Positions 14,119-35,030 of a stretch of DNA of 64,000 nt are shown piece after piece; within the stretch, counting starts at the first letter, position 1, and each line of letters opens with the position of its first letter. Source of the stretch: Scylla paramamosain (lineage: Eukaryota > Arthropoda > Malacostraca > Decapoda > Portunidae); NCBI RefSeq assembly GCF_035594125.1, contig NC_087151.1, forward strand, positions 21,536,636 through 21,600,635, in the 5' to 3' direction. The notes beneath the pieces were generated by a model. It was not told the origin of the DNA and searched no databases. It saw only the letters and a list, made by a program, of their open reading frames with translations. The position numbers and the translations under genes were made by a program.

Positions 14119-16862
14119 AAAAACACGTTTTTTTTGTAGGGACACAGGCCAAGGGCAACAAAAATCCCCCACCAACAAAAAATATATATACAAAATAAAT
14201 AGAAAAAAATAAATAAATAACCCGCTGAGACAATGGTCCCTGAACAGGTTCCGAAGCGGCAGTCAAAAATGCATAAGTGTCTTAAATGATAAGTGTCTTG
14301 AAGGAATTCAATTTATAGGAAGGTGGAAACACATAATCAGGCATGGAGTTCCAAACTTTACCAGAAAAAGGAATTAATGATTGAGAATACTGGTTAACTC
14401 TTGCATTAGAGAGGTGGACAAAATAGGGGTGAGAGAAAGAAGAAAGTCTTGTGCAGAGAGGCCGCAGGCGGAGGGGAGGCATGTAGTTAGCAAGATCAGA
14501 AGAGCAGTTAGCATGAAAATAGCGGTAGAGGGTAGCTAAAGATTTAACATTGCGTCGGTGAGAAAGAATCTGATGTCAGTCAGTTAGATGAGAGTTGATG
14601 ATACGAAAATCTTTTGATTCCACTCTGTCTAAAATAGCCGTATGAGTGGAATCCTCCAAACATGTGAAGCATATTCCATGCATGGACGGATAAGGACCTT
14701 GTAAAGGCTTAGCAGCTGGGGGGATGAGAAAATTTATCGTAGAAGTCTCAGAACACCTAACTTCAAAGAAGCGTTTTTAGCTGGAGATGAGTTTTGAAGT
14801 TTCTAGTTTAGGTTATAAAAAAATAAAAAAAACATGTTCAGTGTAGAAGAGATGAACAATTGATTGTCTTTATACAAGAGAGGATAGTTGTCTGGAAGGT
14901 TGATTGGTGGAGGAATTGAGTTTTTAGGGCATTAAACAATTAATGCAAACAATTAATCAGAAATTTTAGAGAGATCGAAAGTTAGGCATCCTTGCGTGAA
15001 CTGTTTACTTCCGGAAGGGTTGAACGTCTATAGAAAGAAGTGGAAAAATGCAGGGTGGTATCATCAGCGTTGGATTGGATAGGATAATATGTTTGGTTTA
15101 GAAGATCGTTAATGAGTAATGGGATGACAGTGGGTGACAGGACAGTACACTTAGGAACACCTCTGTTAATAGATTTAAAAGAACAGTGACCGTCTACCAC
15201 AGGAGCAATAGAACGGTCAGAAAGGAAACTTGTGATGAAGATACAGAGAGAAGAATAGAAGCTGTAGGTGGGTAATTTGGAAATCAAAGTTTTAGGCCAG
15301 ACACTATTAAAAAAGAAAATAATATGTATAAGGCAACAGCAAAAGTTTTACCAAAATCTCTTAAAGAGGATGACTGAGATTCAATAAGGAAAGCCAGATC
15401 ACCAGTAGAGCGGCCTTGACGGAACCCAAACTGGCGATTAGATAGAAGTTTGTTAAGTGATATATGTTTAATAGTCTCCCTATTGCAGGTAGATTTAAAA
15501 ACTTTAGATAGGTAGGAAATTAAAGCAATAGGACGGTAGTTTGAGGGATTAGAAGGCCCACCATTTTTAGGAAAAGGCTGAATGTAGGTAAACTTCAAGC
15601 AAGAAGGAAAGGTAGATATTGAGAGACAGAGTTGAAAGAGTTTCACTAGGTAAGGTGCCAGCACAGAGACACGGTTTCATAGAAGAAGAGGGACCCCATC
15701 ATGTTCATAAGCCTTCCGAGGTTTTAGGTCAACGAGGGCATGGAAAACTTCATTACGAAGAATTTTAATAGGTTGAAAGAAGTAGTCAGAGGGTGGAGGA
15801 GAGGCAGGATAGCAAAGGTTTGAGCGAAGAGTTCAGTTTTAGAAATAGATGTTATAGCAATAGTGCCATCTTTTTGAAATAAAGGAGATAAAAAAAAGAA
15901 GCAAAGTTATTGGAGATGTTTTTGGATAGATGCCAGAAGTCACGAGGGGAGTTAGATCTTGAAAGATTTTGACACTTTCTGTTAATGAAGGAAGTTTTGG
16001 CTACTTAGAGAACAGACTTGGCATGGTTCCGGGCAGATATATAAAGTTCATGAGATTATGGTGTTGGAAGGCTTAAGTACTTTTTTGTGGGCCACCTCTC
16101 AATTATATACAGCATGAGAACAGGCTGTGTTAAACAAAGGTTTGGAGGGTTTAGGTCGAGAAAAAGAGTGAGGAATGTATGCCTGCCTCTATGCCAGACA
16201 TTATCTCCTCTGTTATGCACTCGGCACACAGATACGGGTCTCTGACACGGATGCAGTAGTCCTTCCAAGAAAAATCAGCAAAATACCTCCTCAGGTCGTT
16301 CCAACTAAGAGAGGCAAAACGCCAGAGGCACCTCCGCTTAGGGAGATCCAAAAGAAGGATTGGAGCGACAGGACAAGATACAGATATGAAATTGTGATCG
16401 GAGGAGCCCAATTGAGAAGAGATGGTAACAGCATAAGCAGAAGGATTAGAGGTAATGAAAATGTCAAGAATACCTGGCGTATCTCGAGGACGGCGAGGAA
16501 TACAGGTAGGATGTTGCATCAATTACACTAGGTCAAGGAGCATAACTGAAGGCTACTTCACCAGGATGATCAGTGAAGTGAGAGGAAAGCCAAAGCTGGA
16601 GGTAACACTGAAGTCTCAAATAATGGTGATCTCTGTAAAAGGGAAGAAATAATGTGCTCCACTTTTAAAAATAATGCAGGCAAAGAATTTTCTTATTGTC
16701 AGAGGAGATAGGTGAGAGGAATACAGCACAGATAAATTTAGTTTGAGAGTGACTCTGTAGTCGTAGCCAGACAGTATAAAACTCTGAAGATTCGATAGCG
16801 TGGGCGCGAGAGCAGGTTAAGTCACTGCGCACATAAAAACAACATCAAGATTTGGATTAAAA
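14119..16862 (-). mobile_element. Jockey/BS-like non-LTR retrotransposon, copy 2 (minus strand)
   Basis: Same family as copy 1, inserted in the opposite direction. On the plus strand it begins at its 3' end, just after GGGACACAGGCCAAGGGCAAC with an AAATAAAT-rich segment near 14,170-14,220. It ends near 16,862 inside the endonuclease region, so it is 5'-truncated close to where copy 1 is. Confidence 0.9.
14282..16522 (-). pseudogene. Endonuclease/reverse transcriptase polyprotein, broken
   Basis: Read on the minus strand, the endonuclease end with [12 protein letters not shown] lies at 16,151-16,522. Reverse transcriptase (SNYRPIALISYLSKVF, then RQFGFRQGRSTGDLAFL) lies at 15,284-15,664. The catalytic region at 14,982-15,287 reads SNADDTTLHFS, so the Tyr of YADD is replaced. 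The C-terminal RVNQYSQSLIPFSGKVWNS block is at 14,282-14,482. Each block is in a different frame. Unlike copy 1 it keeps the GFRQGRSTG segment, so copy 1's deletion is private. Confidence 0.85.
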
Positions 16863-23435
<6,573 letters not shown>

Positions 23436-24319
23436 CTGTTGTCTTTAACGTTCGAGAATAGAGTGTAAAAAAGGTGTCTGCTCTAACCTCTTAAACTACT
23501 GCACTATTGCTTTAATTTCCTGCCCCTCTGAAGTTTTGAATATATCCTGAATAGGAAGATTCTTAAACATCTATCATTTCACGACCATACATGTGATTGC
23601 CAGTATGGGTTCAGTCATGGCCGCTCTACTGGCCATCCTTACTGAGTCTTGGTCATCTTCTTTTAAGGATTTTGTGAAACTTTCGCTGCTGCCTAAGAAA
23701 TATCAAAAAGGTTTTGACAGAATATGGCATGATCTTTAATTTCCAAACTACCTTCCTACCTACTTACCTTCTATCCTTTTCTGTGTTAATTTCACCTCAA
23801 ATGTCCTTTCTGTCCGTTTTATTGTTGCTGTTGTAGGCGGAGACTATTCTTCTCCTAAGTCTACGTATTAACAGTGGTGTTCCTATTATTCATTAATGAT
23901 CTAAGACAAAATTCTTGTCTTATCCACTTCTGATACCTTCTGATATACACTGCTGATACCACTATGCACTTTCCTACGTCTTTTCGTAGACATCCAACCC
24001 TTTAGAAGCTAAACAGCTCACGTCGGGAAGCCACACTACGCCAAACTTCTAATTTCTTTAAAATATCTGTTTGGAGTAGAGTAATGCCTCAAAAACACAA
24101 TTCTTTCATATATCAACTTAACAGAGCGTTCCAGATAACTATCCCCTCTTTTTTATTGACACTCAGCTGTCCCCTGCTGCTACATTGAACTTCCTCTGTC
24201 TGTCTTTCATTAATAATCTAAGCTAGAAACTTAACATCTCATCTCTAGCTAAAACAGCTTATATGAAGTTAGGCATTCAGAGTCGTCCCCGCCATTTTTT
24301 CTCACCCCCCCCACAACTT

Positions 24320-25070
<751 letters not shown>

Positions 25071-25577
25071 ATAGAGGGCCATTATCAATCCATGTAAGAA
25101 GTTCCAACCATGCATAGGTTCCACTCATACCGCTCTTTTAGACAGGGTAAAATAAAAAGTTTTTCGTCCTATCAGTTTTTCTAACTGATTGTCTTCAGCC
25201 CTTCTCTCATCGCTGCAATGTTGCGTCTCTTGATATCTTCTAATGCTATTTTCACGCTAACTGCTATTAAGATCTTACTGACTGCATGCCTTCTCTCCTC
25301 CCGCGGCCTTGCTGTACAAAACTTTATACTCTCTTTCACCCATATTCTGTCCATCTCTCTAATGCAAGATTACCAGTATTCTCAGTCATTCATCACTGAA
25401 ACTCTCTGCCTGCTTATGTATTTCCTTCCTCCTATGACTTGAACTCTTTCAAAGTAGGCTTTAAGACACTATCCTTCAATTTTGGATCATTCTTTTTGAC
25501 CTCGGTTTGGGAACTGGCACTCAAGTGGGCCTTTTTCGAACTTTTGATTGCCCTTGACCAGTGTCACTCTTACTTAA

Positions 25578-25654
25578 AAAAAAAAAAAAAAAAAAAAAAA
25601 ACATCAACGACAACATCAACAACAAAAAGAACAACAACGACGACGACGACGACG

Positions 25655-25698
<44 letters not shown>

Positions 25699-25920
25699 AA
25701 CAACAAAAACAACAACAACAACAACAACAACAACACTAATAGTATCAACAAAGAACGTCATCATTAACAACTACATTGTCATCATTAATGATAAAACATA
25801 GTTAACGAAGAAAACAACAACAAACCTAAAATGACAATAACAACATGAGCAAAAAGAAAAAAACTGCAAACACAACACAATTCTTGCAATGAAACGATTA
25901 TTAAATCTTCCGTACCAAAT

Positions 25921-25997
<77 letters not shown>

Positions 25998-26171
25998 TAA
26001 TGATGATAATGACAATAATAATGTCGATAAGGTACTATACTAAAATCGTAATTTAAAATTATTATTATCGTTATTACAACTATAATGATAATAATAATAA
26101 TAATAATAATAATAATATTAACAAGAGGAACAACAACAACAATACTACTACTGCTAATAATAATAATAACG

Positions 26172-26226
<55 letters not shown>

Positions 26227-26262
26227 CATAACAAGCATGCAAGAACATGACAATTAATTATA
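25578..26262. repeat. Compound microsatellite block: (A)n, (CAA)n, (CA)n, (AAT)n
   Basis: After the poly(A) tail of copy 3 come ACG/CAA trinucleotide runs (25,615-25,736), an uninterrupted CA array at 25,922-25,996, and two AAT/AAC trinucleotide tracts (about 26,080-26,118 and 26,156-26,223). No coding signal is seen; apparent poly-Asn, poly-Thr and poly-Val frames are repeat artefacts. Confidence 0.95.
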
Positions 26263-26296
26263 ACGACAAACGACTGTTTCTTATAACTGGTTGCAG

Positions 26297-26447
26297 GAAG
26301 AACTGTCCCCCACTGAATCGTGACATGTATTGCGCCCGTTATTTCATGGAATGTGGCTTGAATGACCCTTCTTCCTGCCCCCGTGGCGAGCAGTGCTTTC
26401 CCGAAGTGTGCGGTACTCTGTGTGTCTCGAGGTCCCATAATCAGTAA
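26297..26447 (+). CDS. Possible terminal coding exon, WAP-like cysteine-rich domain (host gene)
   Basis: A 3' splice-site-like signal (TTTCTTATAACTGGTTGCAG, ending 26,296) precedes about 50 codons and a TAA stop. The coding part has eight cysteines, with [18 protein letters not shown], then CPRGEQCF and VCGTLCV. The CP...C...C...DP..CPRG..C...CG..C order follows the WAP four-disulfide-core pattern of secreted crustacean proteins such as crustins and single-WAP peptides, except that the usual KCC is QCF, so one cysteine is missing. A strong 5' splice-like GGTGAGT follows the stop at about 26,453. Base composition is far more GC-rich and codon-like than its surroundings. The upstream exons (signal peptide) are not in view. 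It could instead be a stray exon or pseudogene. Confidence 0.5.
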
Positions 26448-26461
26448 TGAGGGTGAGTTTT

Positions 26462-26889
<428 letters not shown>

Positions 26890-26980
26890 GTCTTTTCTTC
26901 TTTTCTTTTCTTCTTTTTCTTCTTCTTCTTCTTCTTCTTCTTCTTCTTCTTTTTTTTTCTTCTTCTTCTTCTTCTTATTC

Positions 26981-27012
<32 letters not shown>

Positions 27013-27037
27013 GTTGTTGTTATTATTAATACTATTA

Positions 27038-27105
<68 letters not shown>

Positions 27106-27112
27106 GTTATTA
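26890..27112. repeat. (TTC)n and (TTA)n microsatellites
   Basis: A CTT/TTC tract (about 26,900-26,975) passes directly into a TTA tract ending near 27,110. A similar TTA tract precedes the duplicate segment at 39.43-39.61 kb, so the TTA run is probably the left edge of the duplicated block. Confidence 0.95.
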
Positions 27113-28215
27113 AAAAAGCATGGAATCTATTTTATATTGGAATACAAAACAATACTGCTTTTTGCGTACTGAAACGCTAAATCGAATGCCAAAAAAAAAA
27201 GTAATATTGCGAAACAGAAAAACATTACCAAAAATGTTTTTTTTGAGATTCTTACCTACAACAAAAAAAAAAAAAGGCAAAATGCATGAAAAAAAAAAAC
27301 ACTGTATGGGAAACGATACGATATTACAAGAAACATGTATTACAAGTGTTTCTGAATTTCTTAGGTACCAAAACGGTAAAACGCGTGAATAGCACTTTCT
27401 ATTTACTAGAAAAGAACAGCATTGACAAATATATCTTTTTTATTTATTTATTTATTTTTTACGTTGTATTGTATCAAAACGACAAAATGGATGCAAAACA
27501 CTCCTTATGGAAAAACAAAAGGGCATTACGAGAAACGTGTGTTTTTAAGCTATTTAACTACCAAAACTCTAAAATGTGTTAATAGTACCCTATATGGTGA
27601 AACAAAACTACATTATCAAAAACGCTTATTTTGAATTATTCTTTTTTTTCACATTGTTATGTACCAAAGGGACAAAATGCATTTAAAGCACTCTGTATGG
27701 GGAAATGAAATGACATTACAAGAAACATTTCTTTAGAGTGTTTATGAGCTCGTTAGGCATCAAAATGCTATAATGCATGGAAAGCACTCTATATTGGAAT
27801 ACAAAAGCACATTACGAAAAGCGTGCCTTTTGAGTGGTTTTGAGCTTCTTATCTATCAGATCGCTAAAATACACACTAAACATCCATTGTGGAGAAACAG
27901 AATAACATTACCAAAAATGTGTGTTTATATTGTGAAACAAAACGACATTACCTGAAACATGTATTATTGTTTTTGACCTTCTCAGGTACTAATATCCTAA
28001 AACGCGTAAATAACAATCCATATGTAGAAACTGATCAACATTACCAAAAGCGTGTATTTAGGTATTTTTTCACAATGTTAGGTACCAAAACACCAAAATA
28101 CATATATACCCCATATAAAGTGATTTCACTTTATATGGGAAAAGGAAACGTTACCAGAAAAGTGTCTTTTTAGTGTTTTAGGCAACAAAACGCTAAAATG
28201 CTTAGAAAACAACCT
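27113..28215 (-). repeat. Satellite array, 5-monomer type, reversed
   Basis: Monomers read as the complement (GAAACAGAATAACATTACC, TTAGGTACCAAAACG). This is the first part of duplication copy A. It contains a hairpin-forming inverted repeat at 28,108-28,139. No gene is seen. Confidence 0.85.
28108..28139. repeat. Hairpin-forming inverted repeat
   Basis: CCCATATAAAGTG and its exact complement are separated by four bases. The matching site in copy B (40,621-40,652) has 14-bp arms. It lies where two monomers meet tail to tail (CCATATA against its complement), so it may mark a small local inversion. Confidence 0.85.
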
Positions 28216-30648
28216 AACAGCTGGGGGGGGTGAAGAAAAAGAAAAAAAAAAAAAACTGGCAGAGACACCTAACTTCATAGAAGGTGTTTTAGCTAGATAT
28301 GAGATGTGAAGTTTCCACTTCAGATTATAAGTAAAGGACAGACCGAGAATGTTCAGTGTAGAAGGGGGGACAGTTAAGTGTCACTGAAGAAGTGGGGATA
28401 GTTGTCTGAAAGGTTGTGTCGAGTTGATTGAAGGAATTTAGTTTTTGAGGCATTGAACAATACCAAGTTTGTTCTGCCCGAATCGGAAATTTTAAAAAAG
28501 ATCAGTAGCCAGGCGTTCTGTGGCTTCCCTGCGTGAAACGTTTACGTCCTGAAGTGTTGGACGTCTATGAAAAGACGTGGAAAAGTGCAGGGTGGTATCA
28601 TCAGCGTAGGAGAGGATAGGACAAGAAGTTTGGTTTAGAAGGTCATTGATGAATAATAAGGAGAGAGTGGGTGATAAGACAGAACCCTTAGGAACACCAC
28701 TGTTAATAGATTTAGGAGAAGAACAGTCACCGTCTACCACAGCAGCAATAGAACGGTCAGAAAGGACACTTGAGATGAAGTTAAAGAGAGAACGATAGAA
28801 ACCGTAGAAGGATAATTTGGAAATAAAAGCTTTGTGCCAAATTCTATTAAAAGCTTTTCATATATGCAAGGCAACAGCAAGAGTTTCACCAAAATCTCTA
28901 AAAGAGGATGACCAAGACTCAGTAAAGAAAGCCAGATCACCAGTAGAGCGGCCTTGACTGAACCCATACTGGCGATCAGATAGAAGGTTGTTTAAGAATC
29001 TTCCTGTTCAAAAACTTTAGATAGTCAGGGAATTAAAACAATAAGACGGCAGTTTGAGGAATTACAACGGTCACCCTTTTTAGGAACAAGCTAAATGTAG
29101 ACAAATTTCCAGCAAGAAGGAAAGGTAGATGTTGACAGACAGAGCTGATAGAGTTTGACTAGGCAAGGTGCAAGCACGGAGGCACAGTTTCGGAGAACAA
29201 TAGGAGGGACCCCATTAGGTCCATAGGCATTCTAAGGGTTTAGGACAGCATGGAAAACATCATTGCGAAGAATTTCAATTTGAAGCATGAAGTAGTCAGA
29301 GGATGGAGGAGAGGGAGGAACTAGCCATGAATCGTCCAAGGTATAGTTTTTAGCAAAGTTTGAGCGAAGAGTTCAGCTTTAGAGATAGATGTGATAGCAG
29401 TGGTGCCATCCGGTTGAAATTAATTAGGGAAAGAAGAAGAGGCAAAGTTATTGGAGATATTTTGGGCTACATGGCAGAAGTCTCGAGGGGAGTTGGATTT
29501 TGAAAGATTTTGACACTTTCTGTTAATGAAGGAGTATTTTTGGGTAGTTGGAGAAGAGACTTGGCATGGTTTCGGGCAGAAATATAAAGTGCATGAGATT
29601 CTGGTGATGGAAGCCTTAAGAACCTTTTGTGGGCCACCTATCTCTCATGTATAGCACGAGAACAAGCTGTGCTAAACCAAGGTTTGGAAAGTTTAGGTCG
29701 AGAAAAAGAGTGAGGAAAATATGCCTCCATGACAGACACTATCACCTCTGTTATGCGCTCGGCACACAAAGATGGGTCTCTGACACGGAAGCAGTAGTCA
29801 TTCCAAGGAAAATCAGCAAAATACCTCCTCAGGTTCCCCAACTAGCAGAGGCAAAACGCCAGAGGCACCTTCGCTTAGGGGGATCCTGAGGAGAGATTGG
29901 AGGGATAGGACAAGATACAGATATGAGATTTTGATCGGAGGAGCCCAACGGAGAAGAGAGGGTGACAGCATATGGAGAAGGATTAGAGGTGAGGATAAGG
30001 TCAAGAATGTTTGGCGTATCTCCAAAACGGTCAGGAATACGAGTAGGGTGTTGCTCCAATTGCTCTAGGTCGTGGAGGATAGCAAATTGAAGGCTAGTTC
30101 ATCAGGATGGTCAGTGAAGGGAGAGGAAAGCCAAAGCTGGTTGTGAACATTGATGTCTCCAAGAATGGAGATCTCCGGAAAAGGGAAGAGAGTCAGAATA
30201 TGCTTCACTTTGGAAGTTAAGTAGTCAAAGAATTTCTTGTAGTCAGAGGAGTTAGGTGAGATTTATACAGCACAGCTGATTTTAGTTTGAGAGTGACTCT
30301 GAAGTCGTAGCCAGATGGTGAAAACTCAGAAGATTCAAGAGCGTGGGCACGAGAGCAGGTTATATCGTTTCGCACATAAACGCAACATCCAGCTTTGAAT
30401 TGAAAATGAGGATAGAGAAAGTAGGAGGGAACAGAAAAAGGGCCTACTGTCACTTGCCTCAGATACCTGATTTTCAGTGAGGAAAAGAAGATGAGGTTTA
30501 GAAGAGGAGAGGTGGTGTTCTACTGATTGAAAATTAGATCTTAGACCGCGAATGTTGCAGAAGTTAATGAAGAAAAAGTTGAGGGGGGTGTCAAGACACT
30601 TAGGGTCATTATCAGAAGAGCAGTCCGCCCTGGGGACATTTGTGGCTC
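28216..30648 (-). mobile_element. Jockey/BS-like non-LTR retrotransposon, copy 5 (minus strand, most complete body)
   Basis: This minus-strand copy extends from an A-rich edge near 28,230 (plus-strand coordinates), without the extreme 3' end seen in copies 1 and 2, to the region just after the ORF2 start (near 30,640, GGCGGACTGCTCTTCTG on the element's strand). It is duplicated as copy 6, so it inserted before the segmental duplication. Confidence 0.9.
28492..30453 (-). pseudogene. Endonuclease/reverse transcriptase polyprotein, broken
   Basis: On the minus strand: an endonuclease segment with VYVRNDITCSRAHALESSEF at 30,217-30,453, then [13 protein letters not shown] at 29,829-30,059, where the usual SDH histidine is Gln. 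A segment following the endonuclease (RDPSLCAERITEVIVS) lies at 29,638-29,841, reverse transcriptase blocks at 28,734-28,967, and the catalytic SYADDTTLHFST with intact YADD at 28,492-28,740. Frameshifts separate the blocks. The body is longer than in copies 1, 3 and 6, which makes it the best template for recognising the family here. Confidence 0.85.
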
Positions 30649-30952
30649 CAAAAAACTTATATTTTCAGTGTTCTCAGCTTGTTACATACAAAAATGCTAA
30701 ATTGCATGAAAAATAATCTATTTCCGAAATTAAATGACATTAAAAGAAATGTTTATTATTAATGTTCTTGAGCTTCTTAAGTACCAAAAGGCTAAAACGC
30801 GTAAATAGCACTTGTTATTGAGAAACTGAAAATTACCAAAAACGTTTGTTTTGAGCGCATTTTACATTGTTAGATACCAAAACGCAAAAGTATATACAAA
30901 GCACCTTATAGGGGGAAACGAAAAAAAAATATTACGAGAAACGTGTATTATG

Positions 30953-31110
<158 letters not shown>

Positions 31111-32061
31111 GTTACCAAAACTCTAAAACGCATGAATAACACACCATCTGAAGAAATAGAAATTTAGTAAAAAACCCTTTATTTTGAGTTTTTTTTTTTT
31201 TTTTTTACTACGTTAGGTACTAAAACGCCAAAATGCATGCTGTATATGGTGAAACAAGATCACATGTGTCGTTTGAATGTTTTTAAGCGTGTTAGACACC
31301 AAAACATTCAAAAAGCATGGAAACCACCCTATATGGTAACAAAACATTACCAAAAACGTTTCTTTGGAGTGTTTAGACCTTCTTACGTACCAAAATACTA
31401 AAACGCATGGAAAACATTCTAATGGAGAAACAGAATAACATTTCCAATAATGTGTACCTTGAGTATTTTAACTTCTTAGGAACACAAACGTCCAAATGCA
31501 TGAAAAATACCCTCTATGATGAAACAAAACGATATTATCAGAAATGTGCTTTATGAGTGCTTCTTTTTAGATTCTTAGATACCAAAATGCTAAAACTCGT
31601 GAGTATCATTTAATATAGAGAAACAGAACATTACGAAAATCGTGCATTTTGAGAGTATTTCACATTGTCAATAATCAAAACTCCAAACTGCATCAAAAGC
31701 TCTCAATATGAGGTAATGAAAACCAGAAACGTGTCTTTTGAGTGTTTTTGAAAATATTAGGCACGAAAACGTTACAAAGCATGGAAATATATATATATGG
31801 GAATATAAATCAAGAATAACAAAAACGTAGCTTATATGTTTTTAAGCTTCCTCCATACCAAAATACTCAAACGCTTGCAAAACACCCTTTATGGTCAAAC
31901 GGAATAACATTACCGAAATCGTGAATTGAGTTTTTTTTTTTTTTTTTACTTCTTACATAGAAAAACGCCTATATTGGGAAACGAAATGATATTAGCAGAA
32001 ACGTGTATAATGAGTATTTCTGAGCTTAGGTACCAAAACACTAAAACGTGTGAAAAAAAAG

Positions 32062-32218
<157 letters not shown>

Positions 32219-34329
32219 AGATACAGAACATTACCAAAATCGTGCGTTTTGGGTGTTTTCATTTTATTAATTAACAAAACGCCAAAATCCATACAAAGCA
32301 ACTGATCTGAAGAAGCACAAAAAAAAAATTTCCAAAAACGTGTATTGTAAGTGTGTTTGAGCTCGTTAGGTACTAAAACGTCAAAATGCATGCAAACCAC
32401 TCTATATTGGTAAACGAAAAGACATTTTGAGAGACGTGCATAATGAGTTTTTCTGAGCTTCTTTGGTACCCAAACACAAAAATGCTTGAATATTACTCTA
32501 TATATAAAAGCAGAGCAACATTACAAAAAAGGTGTATTTTAAGTGTTTTTTTTTCTCATTGTTAAGTACCAAAACGTTAAAAAGCATGCGAAGCATTCTA
32601 TACAGGTATACAATGTGGCATTACCAAAAAACGTGTCTTTTCAGTGTTTTTGAGCTTGTTATGTATAAAAACGCCAATATGCATGCAAATAACCCTATAT
32701 ACAAAATAAACCGATATTATAAGAAACGTGTATTATAAGTGTTTCTTAGCTTCTTTGGTACCAAAACGCTAAAACAGAACAAAATTACCAGGTACCAAAA
32801 CACCAAATGCATGCAAATTACCCTATAAACACATCATCATCAAAAACATTTATTTTCATTTTTTTTTTTATTGTTAGATACCAAAACGCCAAAATCCATG
32901 CAAAGCACTATATTGAGGAAACAAAATGACATTACCAAAAAAGTGTCTTTTGAGTATCTTTGAGTGTGTTAGGTACGAAAATGCTTAAAAATATATAAAG
33001 CACCCTGCATTGAAATGGAAAACATAACCAAAAACGTGTTTTTTGAGTTTTTTTTTTTTTTAGCTTCTTCCGTATCGCAACACTAAACGCATGCAAAAGA
33101 GCCTTTATCAGGAAACACAATAACATCAGTAAAAATGCATGTTTCCAGTACTTTTGAGCGTATTAGGTAGGGAAACATCAAAATAAGTGGATATTACTCT
33201 ATATGATGAAATAAATGATATTATCAGAAACGTATATGTATGTTTTTGAGATTCTTAGGCACCAAGAGTAAAAACGCGTGAGTAATATTATATATGGAGA
33301 AACAGAACACCTTTACCAAAAACATGCATTTTGAGTTTTTTTTTTTTTTTGACAATGTTAAGAATCAAAATGTCAAAATCCAGCACTGTATACGGGAAAG
33401 CGAAACGACATTACCAGAGACGTGTCTTTTTAGTGTTTTTTTTTTTTTTTTTAGCGTGTTAGGCAGCAAACACTAAAATCCATGAAAAGCAAACTATATT
33501 GGAATACAAAACAATATTTCCAAAAAAGTTCTTACGTATCAAAATGCTAAAACGCATGTTAAAAACACTTTATGTAAAAACAGAATAACATTACCAAAAA
33601 TGTTTATTTTTAGTGTTTTTGAGCTTATTAGGTACAGAAGCGACAAAATGCATGCATAGTACCCTATATGGTGAAAAGAACGTAATTACCAGACGCGTGT
33701 ATTATGAGTGTCATTGACGTTAAGGAACTAAACTCTAAAAGGCATGAAGAGCAATCTACATATAGATTGCACAAAAATGCGAAAATACATAGAAAACACC
33801 ATATATTCTAATGCAAAAGAACATTACGAAAATAAAAATTTGAGTGTTATGTGTTTATGAACTTTCTACGTAGGAAAATGCTAAAAATCATGTAAAACAC
33901 CGCTCATATATAATAGGTGTTTTTGAACTTAATATTTAAACATACATATCAAAACAATAAAATGCGTGTAAACCACTCCATATTGAGAAAAACATTGCCA
34001 AAGACTTGTGTTTTAAGTGTTTTTCACATTGCTCGGTACCAACACATCAAAATGCATACAAAGAATGTGGTTTGAATAAAATTAACAAAGTTACCAAAAA
34101 CTTTTGAGCTTGTTTGAGCACATTAGGTACTAAAACTACAAAATGCACGCAAACAACCTTATATGGGGAAACGAAGGGACATTATGAGAAACGTGTATAA
34201 CGAGTGTTTTTTTTTTTTTTTTGAGCTTCTTAGGTACCAAAAAGTTACAACACATGAATAGCTCTCTATATCGAGAAAAAGAATTCCACCAAAAACATTT
34301 TTTGTATGTGTGTGTGTTTTTTTTAGTGG

Positions 34330-35030
34330 TATCAAAACGCCAAAATGCTTGTAAGGCCTCCTATTTGGGGAAACGAAAAGACATTACCACAAACGTGTCT
34401 TTTACGTGTTTAAGAGCGAGCTAGGCAACACGATAAAAGGCATGGAGGGTACACTCTTTGAAAAAAAAAAAAAAACAGTATTACCAAAAACGTCTCCTTT
34501 TAGTGTTTTCAAAAATGAATACAAAAAAAAAATCTCGATGGAGAAACAGTATAACTTCACTATCAAAACGCCAAAATGCTTGTAAAGCCTTTTATATGGG
34601 GAAACGAAAAGACATTACCACAAACGTGTCTTTTACGTGTTTAAGAGTGAGCTAGGCAACAACACGATAAAAAGCATGGAGAGTACACTCTTTGAGAAAA
34701 CAAAACAGTATTACAAAAAAAAAAAAACGTCTCTTTTTAGTGTTTTAAAAAAATGTATGCAAAAAAAAACTCTATGGAGAAACATAAAAACTTCACTATC
34801 AAAACGCCAAAATGCTTGTAAACCCTTCTATATGGGGAAACGAAAAGACATTACCACAAACGTGTCTTTTATGTGTTTAAGAGCGAGCTAGGCAACAACA
34901 CGATAAAAAGCATGGAGAGTACACTCTTTGAGAAAACAAAACAGTATTACAAAAAAACGTCTCTTTTTAGTGTTTTCAAAAATGTATACAAAGTAAAAAA
35001 AAAAAACTCTATGAAGAAACGGCATAACTT
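34330..35030 (-). repeat. Recent tandem triplication of a 231-236 bp block
   Basis: Three near-identical blocks begin with TATCAAAACGCCAAAATGCT at 34,330, 34,561 and 34,797. Each spans about 2.4 monomers and shares unusual features: GAGCTAGGCAACAACACGAT and a truncated monomer with an A run. The identity is far higher than between other monomers. Confidence 0.93.

Noticed and set aside
16175..16655. Plus-strand frames of 118 and 65 codons
   Set aside because: They are antisense to the minus-strand retrotransposon endonuclease; the minus frame carries the recognisable motifs.
25439..26250. Poly-Thr, poly-Asn, poly-Val and Cys-Val frames
   Set aside because: Products of CAA, ACG, AAT and CA microsatellites, with no flanking gene signals.
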